In this document: positions 26,507-34,924 of the stretch, piece by piece
How positions within the stretch are numbered: position 1 is the first letter of the stretch
Layout of the letters: each line of letters starts with the position of its first letter
Assembly (NCBI RefSeq): GCF_016865425.1
Contig: NZ_AP023355.1
Span: forward strand, 7,190,198 to 7,254,197
Direction: 5' to 3'
From: Actinocatenispora thailandica
GTDB taxonomy: Bacteria; Actinomycetota; Actinomycetes; Mycobacteriales; Micromonosporaceae
Length of the DNA stretch: 64,000 bases
Notes under the pieces: generated by a model
The model's input: the letters and a program-made list of their open reading frames with translations, nothing else
Databases searched by the model: none
Told to the model about the DNA's origin: nothing
Program-made: the position numbers and the translations under genes

Positions 26507-27236
26507 GTACCGGACGCTGCTGGTGGCGGAGCAGGACGACCGGGTCGTCGTCACGCTGCACCGGCCGGACAAGCGCAACGCGATCGACGCCGAGATGGTC
26601 GACGAGCTGCATGCGGTGTGCGACAGGCTGACCCGCGCGCCGAAGCTGCTGCTGCTGACCGGCGGTACCGACGGCATCTTCGCGGCCGGTGCCGACATCG
26701 CGCAGCTGCGCGACCGGGACCGGTACGACGCGCTCGCCGGCATCAACCACGGCATCATGCAGCACATCCGGTCGCTGCCGATGCCCAGCGTCGCCGCGAT
26801 CGACGGGCCGGCATTGGGCGGCGGCGCCGAGCTCGGATACGCCTGCGACGTGCGGATCTGTACCGACCGGAGCTTCTTCGGCCAGCCCGAGGTGCGGTTG
26901 GGCATCGTTGCCGGCGCGGGCGCCCTCTACCGGCTGCCGCAGCTGGTCGGCGAGTCGCTCGCCAAGGAGCTGCTGTACACCGGGCGCCGGCTCAGCGCCG
27001 CCGACGCGCTCGCGGTACGGCTGGTGTCGCAGGTGGTGGCGCCGGACGAGCTGCTGCCGACCGCGCACGCGCTGCTGGACCGGATGGCGAGGGTCTCGCC
27101 GCTCGCGTTGCGGCTGACCAAGCTCGCCGTGGACGCGCCGGCCGACGCGCACCCGCAGGTCGAGCAGCTGGCCCAGGCGGTGCTGTTCGAGGACGACGAG
27201 AAGCGCCGCCGGATGACCGCGTTCCTGGACCGCTGA
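26499..27236 (+). CDS. Enoyl-CoA hydratase/isomerase family protein
   Basis: Crotonase-fold enzyme, 245 residues, expected to hydrate 2-enoyl-CoA thioesters. It has RPDKRNAID near residue 22, FAAGADIAQL forming the oxyanion hole, and IDGPALGGGAELGYACDVRI around 107-126. The Glu of the second active-site region is present in GQPEVRLGIVAGAGA. GTG 26499 has GGAGGA at 26488-26493. It works with the upstream dehydrogenase. Confidence 0.93.
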   Translation: MSEYRTLLVAEQDDRVVVTLHRPDKRNAIDAEMVDELHAVCDRLTRAPKLLLLTGGTDGIFAAGADIAQLRDRDRYDALAGINHGIMQHIRSLPMPSVAAIDGPALGGGAELGYACDVRICTDRSFFGQPEVRLGIVAGAGALYRLPQLVGESLAKELLYTGRRLSAADALAVRLVSQVVAPDELLPTAHALLDRMARVSPLALRLTKLAVDAPADAHPQVEQLAQAVLFEDDEKRRRMTAFLDR

Positions 27237-27250
27237 CCCTTCGGCGGCCT

Positions 27251-27380
27251 CCGGCCCGGCGCCGCCCTCCGGCCCGGCGCCGCCCTCCGGCCCGGCGCCG
27301 CCCTCCGGCCTGGCGCCGCCCTCCGGCCTGGGGCCGCCCTCCGGCCTGGGGCCGCCCTCCGGCCTGGGGCCGCCCTCCGG
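27251..27380. repeat. 18-bp minisatellite, seven copies
   Basis: Seven full copies of CCGGCCCGGCGCCGCCCT-like units run from 27251 to 27376. The first three are identical, the fourth has CCTGGC, and the last three have CCTGGG, so the array shows an ordered drift. It starts 15 bases after the hydratase stop. Confidence 0.95.
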
Positions 27381-27449
27381 TGGCTCCGATCGAGAACGGC
27401 GGTCTTGAGTACGGAGCCCCGGGCGGCCTAGGCTGTCCACCACTGCATG

Positions 27450-27465
27450 TGGAAAGCGGTTACCA
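27450..27465 (+). promoter_or_regulatory. LacI-type operator candidate before the polysaccharide lyase
   Basis: TGGAAAGC/GGTTACCA is a 16-bp dyad with central C/G and six of eight paired positions, like LacI/GalR-family sites. It lies 28 bases upstream of the lyase start, a good place for repression until sugar is present. No LacI gene is in the window. Confidence 0.45.
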
Positions 27466-27492
27466 AGCACTTTCGCGCGCCGGAGGCAAGCG

Positions 27493-29874
27493 ATGACCCC
27501 TCAGCTGAACCGCCGTACCTTCCTCGTCGCCTCGGTGGCCGCTGCCGCCGCGGGTGCGCTGGTCGCTCCCCCCGCCGCCGACGCCGCACCGGCGTCGGAC
27601 TCCAGCGGGGACGAGTTCGACCGGCTCCGTGCCTCCTGGTACGCGGCGACCACCGGCGGCGACGTCGACCCGACCGATCCCGACTACGCCGCCGCGCTGG
27701 CCGCCATCGACTCCGCCGTGGACGCAGCACTGTCCACACAGGACAGTACGGGCGGCTTCACCGACCTGCCGCTGGGCTCGAACTCGGCCCACGTGACCAG
27801 CGCCTACCGGCGGCTGCACGCGATGGCCACCGGGTACGTGACGCCCGGTACGGCGAAACACGGCGACGCCGCGCTGCTGGCCGGCATCACCGCCGGGCTG
27901 GCCGCCGTGCACGACGGCGCGTACAACGACGCGCAGGCCATGTACGGCAACTGGTGGGACTGGCAGATCGGTGCGCCGAAGCTGCTCAACGACGTCGCCG
28001 TGCTGCTGTACGACCAGCTGACCGCCGACCGGCTGGCGCAGACGGTCGCCGCCGTCGACCACTTCGTACCGGATCCGACGAAGATGGCGCCGGGCGGCAA
28101 CGAGACGACCTCGACCGGCGCCAACCGGGTCGACGAGTGCCAGGTCGTGCTGATCCGCGGGATCCTGGACCGGAACGCGGACAAGATCACCCAGGCCCGG
28201 GACGCGCTGTCCGCCGTCTTCGGCTACGTCGACAGCGGTGACGGGTTCTACCGGGACGGCTCGTTCGTGCAGCACACGCACGTGGCGTACACCGGGACCT
28301 ACGGTCTGGTGCTGCTGGGCGGGATGGCGAAGCTGCTGTCCCTGCTGGCCGGCTCGACCTGGGAGGTGACCGACCCGAACCGGCAGATCCTGTTCGACGC
28401 GGTCGAGCGGACCTACGCGCCGGTCGTGTTCGACGATCAGATGATGGACAGCGTGCGGGGCCGCGCGGTCTCCCGCTACTCCGAGAGCGAGCACACCGAC
28501 GGGCACACCGCGGTGCTCGACATCCTGACCCTCGCGCCGAGCGTCGACGCGTCGACCGCGGCCAGGTGGCAGGCGCGCTGCGCCGGCTGGCTCGACCGGG
28601 ACCACTTCGACAATCCGCTCGCCACCATGTCGGTACCGCAGATCGCGCTGATCAAGGCGCTGCGCGCGGACGGCACCGTCGCCCCGGCGCCGGAGCCGGT
28701 GCGGCACGACCTGTTCGCGCAGATGGACCGGGCGGTGCACCGGCGAGACGGCTGGTGCTACACGATCGCGATGGCCTCCGAGCGGATCTGCTACTACGAG
28801 CACGGCAACGGCGAGAACCTGCACGGCTGGCACCAGGGCGAGGGCATGGGCTACCTGTACGACCATGCCGACGACGCCCAGTTCACCGACGCGTTCTGGC
28901 CGACCGTCGACCCGTACCGGCTGCCCGGCACCACCGTGGACACCGCGCCGCTGGCCGACGGCGCCGGCCCGGCGTGGGGCGGCGCGACCCCGTCGACCAG
29001 CTACGCCGGCGGTGCGGTGCTGGACGGCACGTACGCCGTCGTCGGGCAGGACGTCGCCGGCTTCCAGTCGACCATGACCGCGCGCAAGTCGTGGTTCTGC
29101 CTCGACGAGTACGTGGTCGCGCTCGGCGCCGGCATCTCCGGCGGCACCGCCGCGGTGCAGACGATCGTGGAGAACCGCAACCTGCACACCGACGGCACGA
29201 ACACCCTGCTGCTCGACGGATCCGCGCAGCCGTCCCGGCAGGGCTGGTCGACCGTCGCCGACGGGGTCCGGTGGGCGCACCTGGCCGGCGTCGCCGGGTA
29301 CGTGTTCCTCGACGGGCCGGTGTCGCTGTCGGCCAAGCGGGAGGAGCGCACCGGCCGGTGGCGCGACATCAACGCCGGCGGACCGACCGATCCGATCACC
29401 CGGCGCTACCTGACGCTCTGGCTCGACCACGGCACCGGGCCGAGCGACAGCCGGTACGCGTACCTGCTGCTGCCCGGCGCGTCCGCCGCGCGCACCAGCC
29501 GGGTCGCCGCCCAGCCGGGCATCCTCGTACTGGCCAACGACACCGGCGCCCAGGCGATCCGGGTGCCGCGGCTCGGCATCACCGCGGCCAACCTGTACCG
29601 GCCGGGCACGGTACGCGGCCAGGGAGCGCTGCCGACGACGGTCGACGGCCCCGCCGCGGTCCTGCTCAGGCAGGCGGCGGACGCGCTGACCGTCGTCGTC
29701 GCCGATCCGACGCACCGGTCGGACCGGCTGACGGTCCGGGTCGTCGCGGCCGGCTACACCGCCTGGCGGGCCGACGACTCCGTCACGGTGACCTCCACCG
29801 GTCGCGCGCTCACGTTCCGCGTCGACACCAGCGCGCACGACGGCGCCAGCCATGCGGTGACGTTTCACCGGTAG
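27493..29874 (+). CDS. Secreted polysaccharide lyase family 8 enzyme
   Basis: PL8 enzymes cleave hyaluronan, chondroitin or xanthan by beta-elimination. A Tat-type signal (NRRTFLVASV, residues 6-15, then an Ala-rich segment) indicates folded export. The alpha/alpha-toroid domain has NWWDWQIGAPKLLND at 153-167, Asn211 in NRVDECQVV, and His261 and Tyr270 in HTHVAYTGTY, with the nine-residue spacing known from hyaluronate lyases; RGRAVSRYSESEH follows. Later beta domains contain YYEHGNGENLHGWHQGEGMG. The 793-residue length is normal. ATG 27493 has GGAGG upstream. The exact polymer cannot be decided here. Confidence 0.93.
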   Translation: MTPQLNRRTFLVASVAAAAAGALVAPPAADAAPASDSSGDEFDRLRASWYAATTGGDVDPTDPDYAAALAAIDSAVDAALSTQDSTGGFTDLPLGSNSAHVTSAYRRLHAMATGYVTPGTAKHGDAALLAGITAGLAAVHDGAYNDAQAMYGNWWDWQIGAPKLLNDVAVLLYDQLTADRLAQTVAAVDHFVPDPTKMAPGGNETTSTGANRVDECQVVLIRGILDRNADKITQARDALSAVFGYVDSGDGFYRDGSFVQHTHVAYTGTYGLVLLGGMAKLLSLLAGSTWEVTDPNRQILFDAVERTYAPVVFDDQMMDSVRGRAVSRYSESEHTDGHTAVLDILTLAPSVDASTAARWQARCAGWLDRDHFDNPLATMSVPQIALIKALRADGTVAPAPEPVRHDLFAQMDRAVHRRDGWCYTIAMASERICYYEHGNGENLHGWHQGEGMGYLYDHADDAQFTDAFWPTVDPYRLPGTTVDTAPLADGAGPAWGGATPSTSYAGGAVLDGTYAVVGQDVAGFQSTMTARKSWFCLDEYVVALGAGISGGTAAVQTIVENRNLHTDGTNTLLLDGSAQPSRQGWSTVADGVRWAHLAGVAGYVFLDGPVSLSAKREERTGRWRDINAGGPTDPITRRYLTLWLDHGTGPSDSRYAYLLLPGASAARTSRVAAQPGILVLANDTGAQAIRVPRLGITAANLYRPGTVRGQGALPTTVDGPAAVLLRQAADALTVVVADPTHRSDRLTVRVVAAGYTAWRADDSVTVTSTGRALTFRVDTSAHDGASHAVTFHR

Positions 29875-29957
29875 CCCTCGACCGGGTCGGCCGGCGGAGC
29901 CTCGGTACCGTCGAACCGGGGCGCCGCCGGCGCCCTGCGGGACGCGGCGGAGGCACG

Positions 29958-30755
29958 GTGGGCACACGGTTCGAACAGGGCGAGCAGGTCTGGCGGGAAC
30001 GTCTCGGGACGCTGCGCCAGGAGGTACGGCAGGAGCTCGTCACCCGGCAGCTCGCCGAGCAGATCCCGGACACGCCGCCGCGGCGGGTGCTCGACGTCGG
30101 CTGCGGGCAGGGCACCCAGGCGCTGCGGCTGGCCCGCCGCGGGCACCGGGTCACCGGGCTCGACGCGTCCGACCGGCTGCTGGCCGACTTCGCGACGGCG
30201 CTGGCCGCCGAACCCGCGGAGGTACGCGACCGGGTCACGCTGCTGCACGACGACATCGCGCGGTGGAGCGAGCCGCCGGGTGACACCGCCGGGCCGTTCG
30301 CCCCGGCGAGCTTCGACGTGGTGCTGTGCCACGGGGTCCTGATGTACTTCGCCGACCCGGCGCCGCTGCTCGCCGACCTGGCCCGGTTGTTGCCGCCCGG
30401 CGGCATGCTGTCCCTGCTGGTACGCAACGGGGACGCGCTCGCGATGCGGCCGGGACTGGCCGGCGACTGGGCCGCCGCGCACCGGGCGTTCACCCAGGCC
30501 GGCTACCTGAACCGGATCGGCGTGCCGGCCCGCGCCGACCGCCGTGCCGACCTGACCGCGTCCCTCGCCGACCTCGGCCTGTCGGTACTCGCCTGGTACG
30601 GGGTGCGGGTGTTCACCGACCCGGCCGCCTCGGACGCGCCGGTGCCGGACGCGGAGACGTTCGCCGCGCTGCTGGACGCGGAAGAGCGCGCCGGGCGGAC
30701 CGACCCGTACCGGGCGGTGGCCTCGCTGCTGCACCTGATCGCCATCCGGGCCTGA
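29958..30755 (+). CDS. SAM-dependent methyltransferase (SmtA/CmoM-like)
   Basis: A 265-residue class I methyltransferase. Motif I is VLDVGCGQGTQALRLARRG, with acidic Asp in TGLDASDRLL and the later motif FDVVLCHGVLMYFADP. The layout of the domain and the C-terminal region resembles the SmtA/CmoM group, some of which modify tRNA; the substrate is uncertain. GTG 29958 follows GGAGG by four bases. It is downstream of the lyase but probably independent of it. Confidence 0.85.
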   Translation: MGTRFEQGEQVWRERLGTLRQEVRQELVTRQLAEQIPDTPPRRVLDVGCGQGTQALRLARRGHRVTGLDASDRLLADFATALAAEPAEVRDRVTLLHDDIARWSEPPGDTAGPFAPASFDVVLCHGVLMYFADPAPLLADLARLLPPGGMLSLLVRNGDALAMRPGLAGDWAAAHRAFTQAGYLNRIGVPARADRRADLTASLADLGLSVLAWYGVRVFTDPAASDAPVPDAETFAALLDAEERAGRTDPYRAVASLLHLIAIRA

Positions 30756-30757
30756 CC

Positions 30758-31054
30758 GTGCGGCGGATCGCCGCGGTGGCCGGGATCCTGATCCGGGACG
30801 GGCGGCTGCTGCTGGTGCGGCAACGTTTCGCCGGCCGGGAGTTCAGCAGCCTGCCCGGCGGCAAGCTGGAGCCCGGCGACGTCATCGACAGCGAGTTCGT
30901 CGGGCTGGGTGTTGCCCGGGAGCGCCTCGCGACGTTGCCGTTCCCGGCCATGCGCGAACCCGTGCTGGCGTACCTCGACGGCGCCGCGCAGAGCTTCTAC
31001 TCGTACGTGACGGGCGGCGACCCTACCGAGGCGCGCCGGACGGTGCCGCGCTGA
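30758..31054 (+). pseudogene. Nudix hydrolase with deleted Nudix box
   Basis: The first ~42 residues (VAGILIRDGRLLLVRQRF, then SLPGGKLEPGD) are a normal Nudix beginning, and the end (ATLPFPAMREPVLAYLDG) is a normal Nudix end. The part between, which should hold the GX5EX7REUXEEXGU helix, is missing, and the whole product has only 98 residues against the usual 140-160. An in-frame internal deletion is the simplest reading. Without the metal-binding box it should be inactive. It starts two bases after the methyltransferase stop. Confidence 0.75.
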
Positions 31055-31079
31055 GGGTGCCGACCCGCGTCCGGTCGCG

Positions 31080-31538
31080 TCACCGCTCTGGCCTGGCCGG
31101 TACGCAGATGAGCGTCTGCTGGCCGGTGGCGACGAGCGAGCGGTGGTCGTCGCGGACGCCGAACACCTCCAGCCGGCAGACGGTCAGGGTGCGGCCCGCC
31201 TTCAACACGGTGCCGACGGCCTCCAGCCGATCCCCGATCGCCGGCGCGAGCAGGTTGATCTTGTACTCGACGGTGAGGACCGTGCTGCCCTCGGGGAACA
31301 GCGTGAACGCGGCGAACCCGCCGGCACTGTCCGCGATCGCGCTGGTGGCCCCGGCATGCACGTAGCCGTGCTGCTGGCTGACCTCGGGACGGTTCGGCAG
31401 CTGGATGAGCACTCGGCCCGGCGCGACCTCGGCCAGTTCGGCACCGAGATGACGCATCAGCCCCTGGCTGTCGAAGCTCGCCCTGACCCGCTCCGCCACG
31501 CCGGGACCCACCCGCTCGTGAACGCCGTCCGTTGACAC
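31080..31538 (-). CDS. PaaI-family hotdog thioesterase
   Basis: A 152-residue single hotdog domain expected to cleave acyl-CoA thioesters. QQHGYVHAGATSAIADSAGG (85-state loop near residues 55-75) is the characteristic active-site helix region with its Gly/His/Ala pattern. It is convergent with the broken Nudix gene. Substrate is unknown. Confidence 0.88.
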   Translation of the reverse strand: MSTDGVHERVGPGVAERVRASFDSQGLMRHLGAELAEVAPGRVLIQLPNRPEVSQQHGYVHAGATSAIADSAGGFAAFTLFPEGSTVLTVEYKINLLAPAIGDRLEAVGTVLKAGRTLTVCRLEVFGVRDDHRSLVATGQQTLICVPARPER

Positions 31539-31613
31539 GTGCCCTCCCCCGCCGGGTCCGTTGCTGCATGGGAGAACGGTCCCCGAACGGTCGGGGGCCG
31601 TTGCGCCGCTCGC

Positions 31614-31807
31614 TCAGGCCTGCTTCATCGAGTCCGCGAAGGCAGCCCATGCCCGTGCCGCGACCACCAGTACCGGCCCGTCCGGGTCCTTGCTGTCGCG
31701 GACAGCAACAACCTCGGGAGGTTGGTCGCGACCTCCACGCACTGACCACCCTGCGTGCCGGACCGAGTGCTCTTGCGCCATCGGGCGCGCGTCAGATCGA
31801 CAGACAT
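31614..31807 (-). pseudogene. DUF397 gene with one-base frameshift
   Basis: DUF397 proteins are ~64-residue partners of XRE/DUF5753 regulators. The first frame gives ARWRKSTRSGTQGGQCVEVA, and after a shift near 31716-31718 the other frame gives VVAVRDSKDPDGPVLVV and AAFADSMKQA, ending at 31614. Adding one C to the CCC run would restore a 64-residue protein. Either a true mutation or a sequencing/assembly error is possible. The gene lies just downstream of its XRE partner. Confidence 0.85.
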
Positions 31808-31827
31808 CCCCGCGCTTCCTTCCTAAC

Positions 31828-32721
31828 TCACCGACTCAGGTCATCGGCGATCCTACGCAGAAGCTCGACGGAGTCCGAGGGCGTTAATGCCAGTGACCGG
31901 ATGTCATCCCATGCATTGTCGTAGGCAATGATCTCCTCCGGCTTTTCCAGGTACCAGGCGTTCATCATGGATTCGATGTAGATGAGTCGAGGTTGTGCCG
32001 TGTCCGGATAGCCCTCGGGCGGCGGCGGGAAGTCGATGATCGTGAACGGCCCATCAAGCCCGGGGTGTGCGCCGGATCGAAAGGGAAGCACTTGGATCTT
32101 GATGTTGCTTCGCCGTGACATGTCGAGAAGGTGGTCGACCTGACCGCGCATGACGTCGGCTCCCCCGACCTCGCGGCGAATGGAGCCCTCATCGAGGACC
32201 ACCCGAAGCTCTGGCGGATCGTCCACGTCCAGGAGCCGCTGGCGGTGTGCCCGGACTGCCAGCTTCTCGCGAATGTCAGCCTCGGTCGGCGCGCGCTGTC
32301 CGGCGAGCAGGACCGCTTGGGCGTAGTCGTCGGTCTGTAGGAGACCGGGAACGAGAGAGTCTTCGTACTCGCGGAGTAGGGAGGCGGCGGTTTCGAGGCC
32401 GACGAAATTGCCGAACTCCTTGGGCATGTAGTCCGAGTAGGAGTGCCACCAGCCGCCCCGGCCCCGGGCGAGCTTGGCGACCGACTGGATCGCCTGCACC
32501 TGCGCGCTTTCCGGGTCGAGGCCGTAGTAGACGAGCAGCGCCTTGAGATCGTTCGGCCCGGGGGTCATCTCGGCACGCTCGGCGCGGCTCAACCAGGTGC
32601 TGGTGCGCTCGACGGCGGTGGAGACTTCTTTCAGGTCCTTGCCGGACCGGTCCCGGAGTTCCTTGAGTGTCAAGGCGATGAGACGTCGTTGCGCCGACGG
32701 GCTCTTGGGGCGTGGGGGCAT
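31828..32721 (-). CDS. XRE-family regulator with DUF5753 domain
   Basis: The 297-residue product has an N-terminal helix-turn-helix (LRDRSGKDLKEVSTAVERTS, then WLSRAERAEMTP) and the C-terminal DUF5753 domain (LVPGLLQTDDYAQAVL; VVLDEGSIRREVGG; IKIQVLPFRSGAHPGLDGPF). Such regulators pair with DUF397 proteins and are abundant in actinomycetes; some control development or specialised metabolism. ATG 32721 has GGGAGGTT upstream. It is divergent from a cluster of small genes, which it may control. Confidence 0.92.
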   Translation of the reverse strand: MPPRPKSPSAQRRLIALTLKELRDRSGKDLKEVSTAVERTSTWLSRAERAEMTPGPNDLKALLVYYGLDPESAQVQAIQSVAKLARGRGGWWHSYSDYMPKEFGNFVGLETAASLLREYEDSLVPGLLQTDDYAQAVLLAGQRAPTEADIREKLAVRAHRQRLLDVDDPPELRVVLDEGSIRREVGGADVMRGQVDHLLDMSRRSNIKIQVLPFRSGAHPGLDGPFTIIDFPPPPEGYPDTAQPRLIYIESMMNAWYLEKPEEIIAYDNAWDDIRSLALTPSDSVELLRRIADDLSR

Positions 32722-32959
32722 GGAACCTCCCGATAACACGTACACACTAACTCGTTGCTTGCAAACTGCCGCAACGGAGTCTACTGTCCAAACCGCCGGA
32801 TCTCACCATGCGGGGTGGCGGTCCTACCGATGGTCACCCCGCGGGCGGTCCGGTGTCCCCGCCGCTCGACGGCGGTCGAAGAAAGCAGGTGGGGCGCGAT
32901 GCATGCCGGCAAGCCTCGCATCGCGCCCCTGCCCCACCGACGGAAGTGAGGAACCATCG

Positions 32960-33073
32960 ATGGAACTCGTCTACCGTAGCGTGCGCGCGGCCAGGCGGTT
33001 GCGCGCGCGATACCTGAGTGCGCTGGAATGGTTGCGGCGCAACGAGTACGACCCGGCCGGGTGGTGGCGGTGA
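32960..33073 (+). CDS. 37-residue basic peptide, first of four overlapping small genes
   Basis: ATG 32960 has GAGGAA just upstream. The product is Arg/Tyr/Trp-rich and likely helical (ARRLRARYLSALEWLRR). I recognise no family. The stop overlaps the next GTG (GTGA), so the small genes are translated as a chain. The region upstream (32722-32959) holds the divergent promoters but no gene. Confidence 0.55.
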   Translation: MELVYRSVRAARRLRARYLSALEWLRRNEYDPAGWWR

Positions 33074-33276
33074 TCGCGGCGTGGCGGGCCCGGCGCGCGC
33101 GGGCCCGGCGGATCCGCGCGATCCGGCGGGCGATGTACCGGGCGGCCGCGCTGCGCGTGCTCGACCGGCGAGTGACCGGGGCGGCGGTGCAGCGCCGGCG
33201 TCCGGCCGATCCGTACCGGGGAAGTCTGCGGCTGGCCGGGCGGTGCCGGCCGGCCGGGGCGGTGGCCGATGCGTGA
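33070..33276 (+). CDS. 68-residue Arg-rich protein
   Basis: GTG 33070 overlaps the previous stop. About a quarter of residues are Arg; the first half looks like one amphipathic basic helix (ARRARARRIRAIRRAMYRAA). Binding to nucleic acid is possible but not shown by any motif. The end overlaps the next gene by eight bases. Confidence 0.5.
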   Translation: MIAAWRARRARARRIRAIRRAMYRAAALRVLDRRVTGAAVQRRRPADPYRGSLRLAGRCRPAGAVADA

Positions 33277-33484
33277 GGACGAGCTGCCGCCGGAGGGCGG
33301 GATCGTGGAGCTGACCGCCGCCGCGCGGCCGGGGCGGACGGCCAAGTTCCGCGCGATCGGGGTACGGCGTGGCGAGCAGCCGGGGACGGCCGTCCTGCAC
33401 GGTTGGTACCTGGACGGCTCCGACATCCGCGAGCAGGATGTGCCGGTGCGGCTGGCCGGGGTGCGGGTGGTGAGCGAGTCGTGA
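33269..33484 (+). CDS. 71-residue small protein, unknown
   Basis: ATG 33269 lies inside the end of the previous gene. The acidic start (MREDELPPEGG) leads to a likely beta-rich core with FRAIGVRRGEQPG and VLHGWYLDGSDI. No family recognised. Its stop overlaps the next GTG (GTGA 33481-33484). Confidence 0.55.
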   Translation: MREDELPPEGGIVELTAAARPGRTAKFRAIGVRRGEQPGTAVLHGWYLDGSDIREQDVPVRLAGVRVVSES

Positions 33485-33792
33485 CCGGCGTCGACCTGCT
33501 GCCGTGGCTGTCCGTTGCGGTGCTGGCGGGGGCGGCCGGGGCCGCGTTCGGCGGGCTGTTCGGCTACGCGTTCGGCGTCGGCCGCACCGAGCGGCCGATC
33601 GACGCGCCGGACGCGCCCGACGCGGCCTCGCCCACGACGGCGCGCGGTCGGGCTGCTCGAACGCCGGCGGTGGGCGCCGGTGGAACCCCGTCCAGCCAGC
33701 CACGGACGACACTCCATTATGGACATAAAGTGGCCGGATACGCTGCGGTCAGCGGGGTACACGGCAGCGTGAGACCGTCCATAGTGGATTGA
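33481..33792 (+). CDS. 103-residue single-span membrane protein
   Basis: GTG 33481 overlaps the previous stop. One Gly/Ala-rich membrane helix lies at about residues 7-31, followed by a Pro/Ala-rich tail. Near its end the DNA carries an inverted repeat (33713-33788), and the last ~30 residues may be readthrough of non-conserved sequence. No family recognised. Confidence 0.5.
   Translation: MTGVDLLPWLSVAVLAGAAGAAFGGLFGYAFGVGRTERPIDAPDAPDAASPTTARGRAARTPAVGAGGTPSSQPRTTLHYGHKVAGYAAVSGVHGSVRPSIVD
33713..33788. repeat. 12-bp inverted repeat bracketing 76 bp
   Basis: TCCATTATGGAC (33713-33724) and GTCCATAGTGGA (33777-33788) are inverted copies with one mismatch; each is itself partly palindromic. 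The bases are AT-rich compared with surroundings. They lie at the 3' end of the small-gene cluster. Confidence 0.65.
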
Positions 33793-34055
33793 CGAGGTGG
33801 TCGGCTGGGAGTCGGACAACGGGCCCGGCCGGCCACGCCTGCCCGAGCGGACAGGCCCGGCCGATGATGCTCGCCCGAGCGGGCGGGGCGGTTGGCTTGG
33901 CGGACAACGGGGATGCCGCCGGGCCGGACCGAAACCGTTGCCGGGCAACGAAAATCGCTCGGGTCGACCTTCCCCGCGCGGGGCGGAGGGTGGTGCGCGG
34001 CACGTCGGTGACACGGCGTTCCGGGGTCGCGCGGTGGGCGGGTAGCGTCGCGGGC

Positions 34056-34505
34056 ATGGCGGACGACGAGGTGGGCGTGGACGACCGGGCGGCGACCCAG
34101 GCGGCCCTGGACGAGGTCTTCGAGAGCATGGGCGCGCTGGCCGACCGGATGGGCGTCGAGGTGCTGTCGGCCAGCGCGGAGCGGGTCGTCGGCCGGATGC
34201 CGGTCGTCGGCAACACCCAGCCGTACGGGCTGCTGCACGGTGGCGCGTCCTGCGTGCTGGCGGAGACCGTCGGGTCGGTCGCGGCGGCGCTGCACGCCGG
34301 TCGCGGCGGGCGGGCGGTCGGGATCGAGATCAACGCGAGCCATCACCTCGGTGTGCGGGACGGGAGCGTCACCGCCACCGCGACGGCGCTGCGGCTCGGG
34401 CGCAGCCTCGCCACGTACGAGATCCAGGTCGTCGACGACGCCGGCCGGCTGGTCTGCACGGCCCGGCTGTCCTGCATGATCCAGCGGTCGACCACTGCCG
34501 AGTAG
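34056..34505 (+). CDS. PaaI-type hotdog thioesterase
   Basis: A 149-residue hotdog-fold acyl-CoA thioesterase. PYGLLHGGASCVLAETVGSV near residues 54-73 is the typical active-site stretch with the conserved HGG and Glu, as in 1,4-dihydroxy-2-naphthoyl-CoA and phenylacetyl-CoA thioesterases. ATG 34056 is the first start fitting the family; the ribosome site is weak. It is separate from the thioesterase at 31080-31538. Confidence 0.88.
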   Translation: MADDEVGVDDRAATQAALDEVFESMGALADRMGVEVLSASAERVVGRMPVVGNTQPYGLLHGGASCVLAETVGSVAAALHAGRGGRAVGIEINASHHLGVRDGSVTATATALRLGRSLATYEIQVVDDAGRLVCTARLSCMIQRSTTAE

Positions 34506-34924
34506 CGACTCCGAGCCCCAAACCCACCCATCCTCACCTGGCAAAATTACGCCGAGTAATTCGCCGGCAACTCTTGACAACCATGCGCGGTGCTACCAAC
34601 CTTGTAGGTGGTCGTACCGATCGACGGGAATGAATCGCGACGACCAGGGTGTCTTGCGGCCGGCGCAACTGGGGGGTGGCACCGGCCAGGGGGGCGAGAC
34701 ACCGGCAGCCGGGCGGGCTGCACGACGGGGGAAGACAGAGACTTTCCGCGGTCGTGGGTCCGCCCGGGCTTGCGTTCCGAGGCCGCATCGCTCGCCGATG
34801 CGGCCTCGTCGCATCCGATCCCGCGCCCGCGAGTCCGGGGTCGGCCGGCCGGGCGGGGCAAGATTCGGTCAAACCTGCCGTACCGGGGCCGCACATCCGC
34901 GCAGTACGCGGAACAATGCGGGCC
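34506..34924. promoter_or_regulatory. 419-bp spacer with promoter and dyad before a FadR-type gene
   Basis: No gene is supported. TTGACA at 34574-34579 is a perfect -35 hexamer, but no equally good -10 box follows at 16-18 bases. A dyad ACCAACCT/AGGTGGT (34595-34613 area) could bind the FadR-type product. The open frame through this region is not conserved-looking. Confidence 0.4.

Noticed and set aside
27460-29967. Minus-strand open frame of 835 codons opposite the polysaccharide lyase
   Set aside because: Composition is Arg/Gly/Val-rich and domain-free; the lyase on the plus strand has catalytic residues and a signal peptide.
29958-30755. Methyltransferase as graspetide tailoring enzyme
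   Set aside because: It lies 12 kb from the graspetide genes and resembles the SmtA/CmoM group, not the PIMT-like enzymes of known graspetide loci.
31614-33792. Prophage or integrative element around the XRE regulator
   Set aside because: No integrase, attachment repeats, replication or structural genes are nearby; only the regulator pair and small genes are present.
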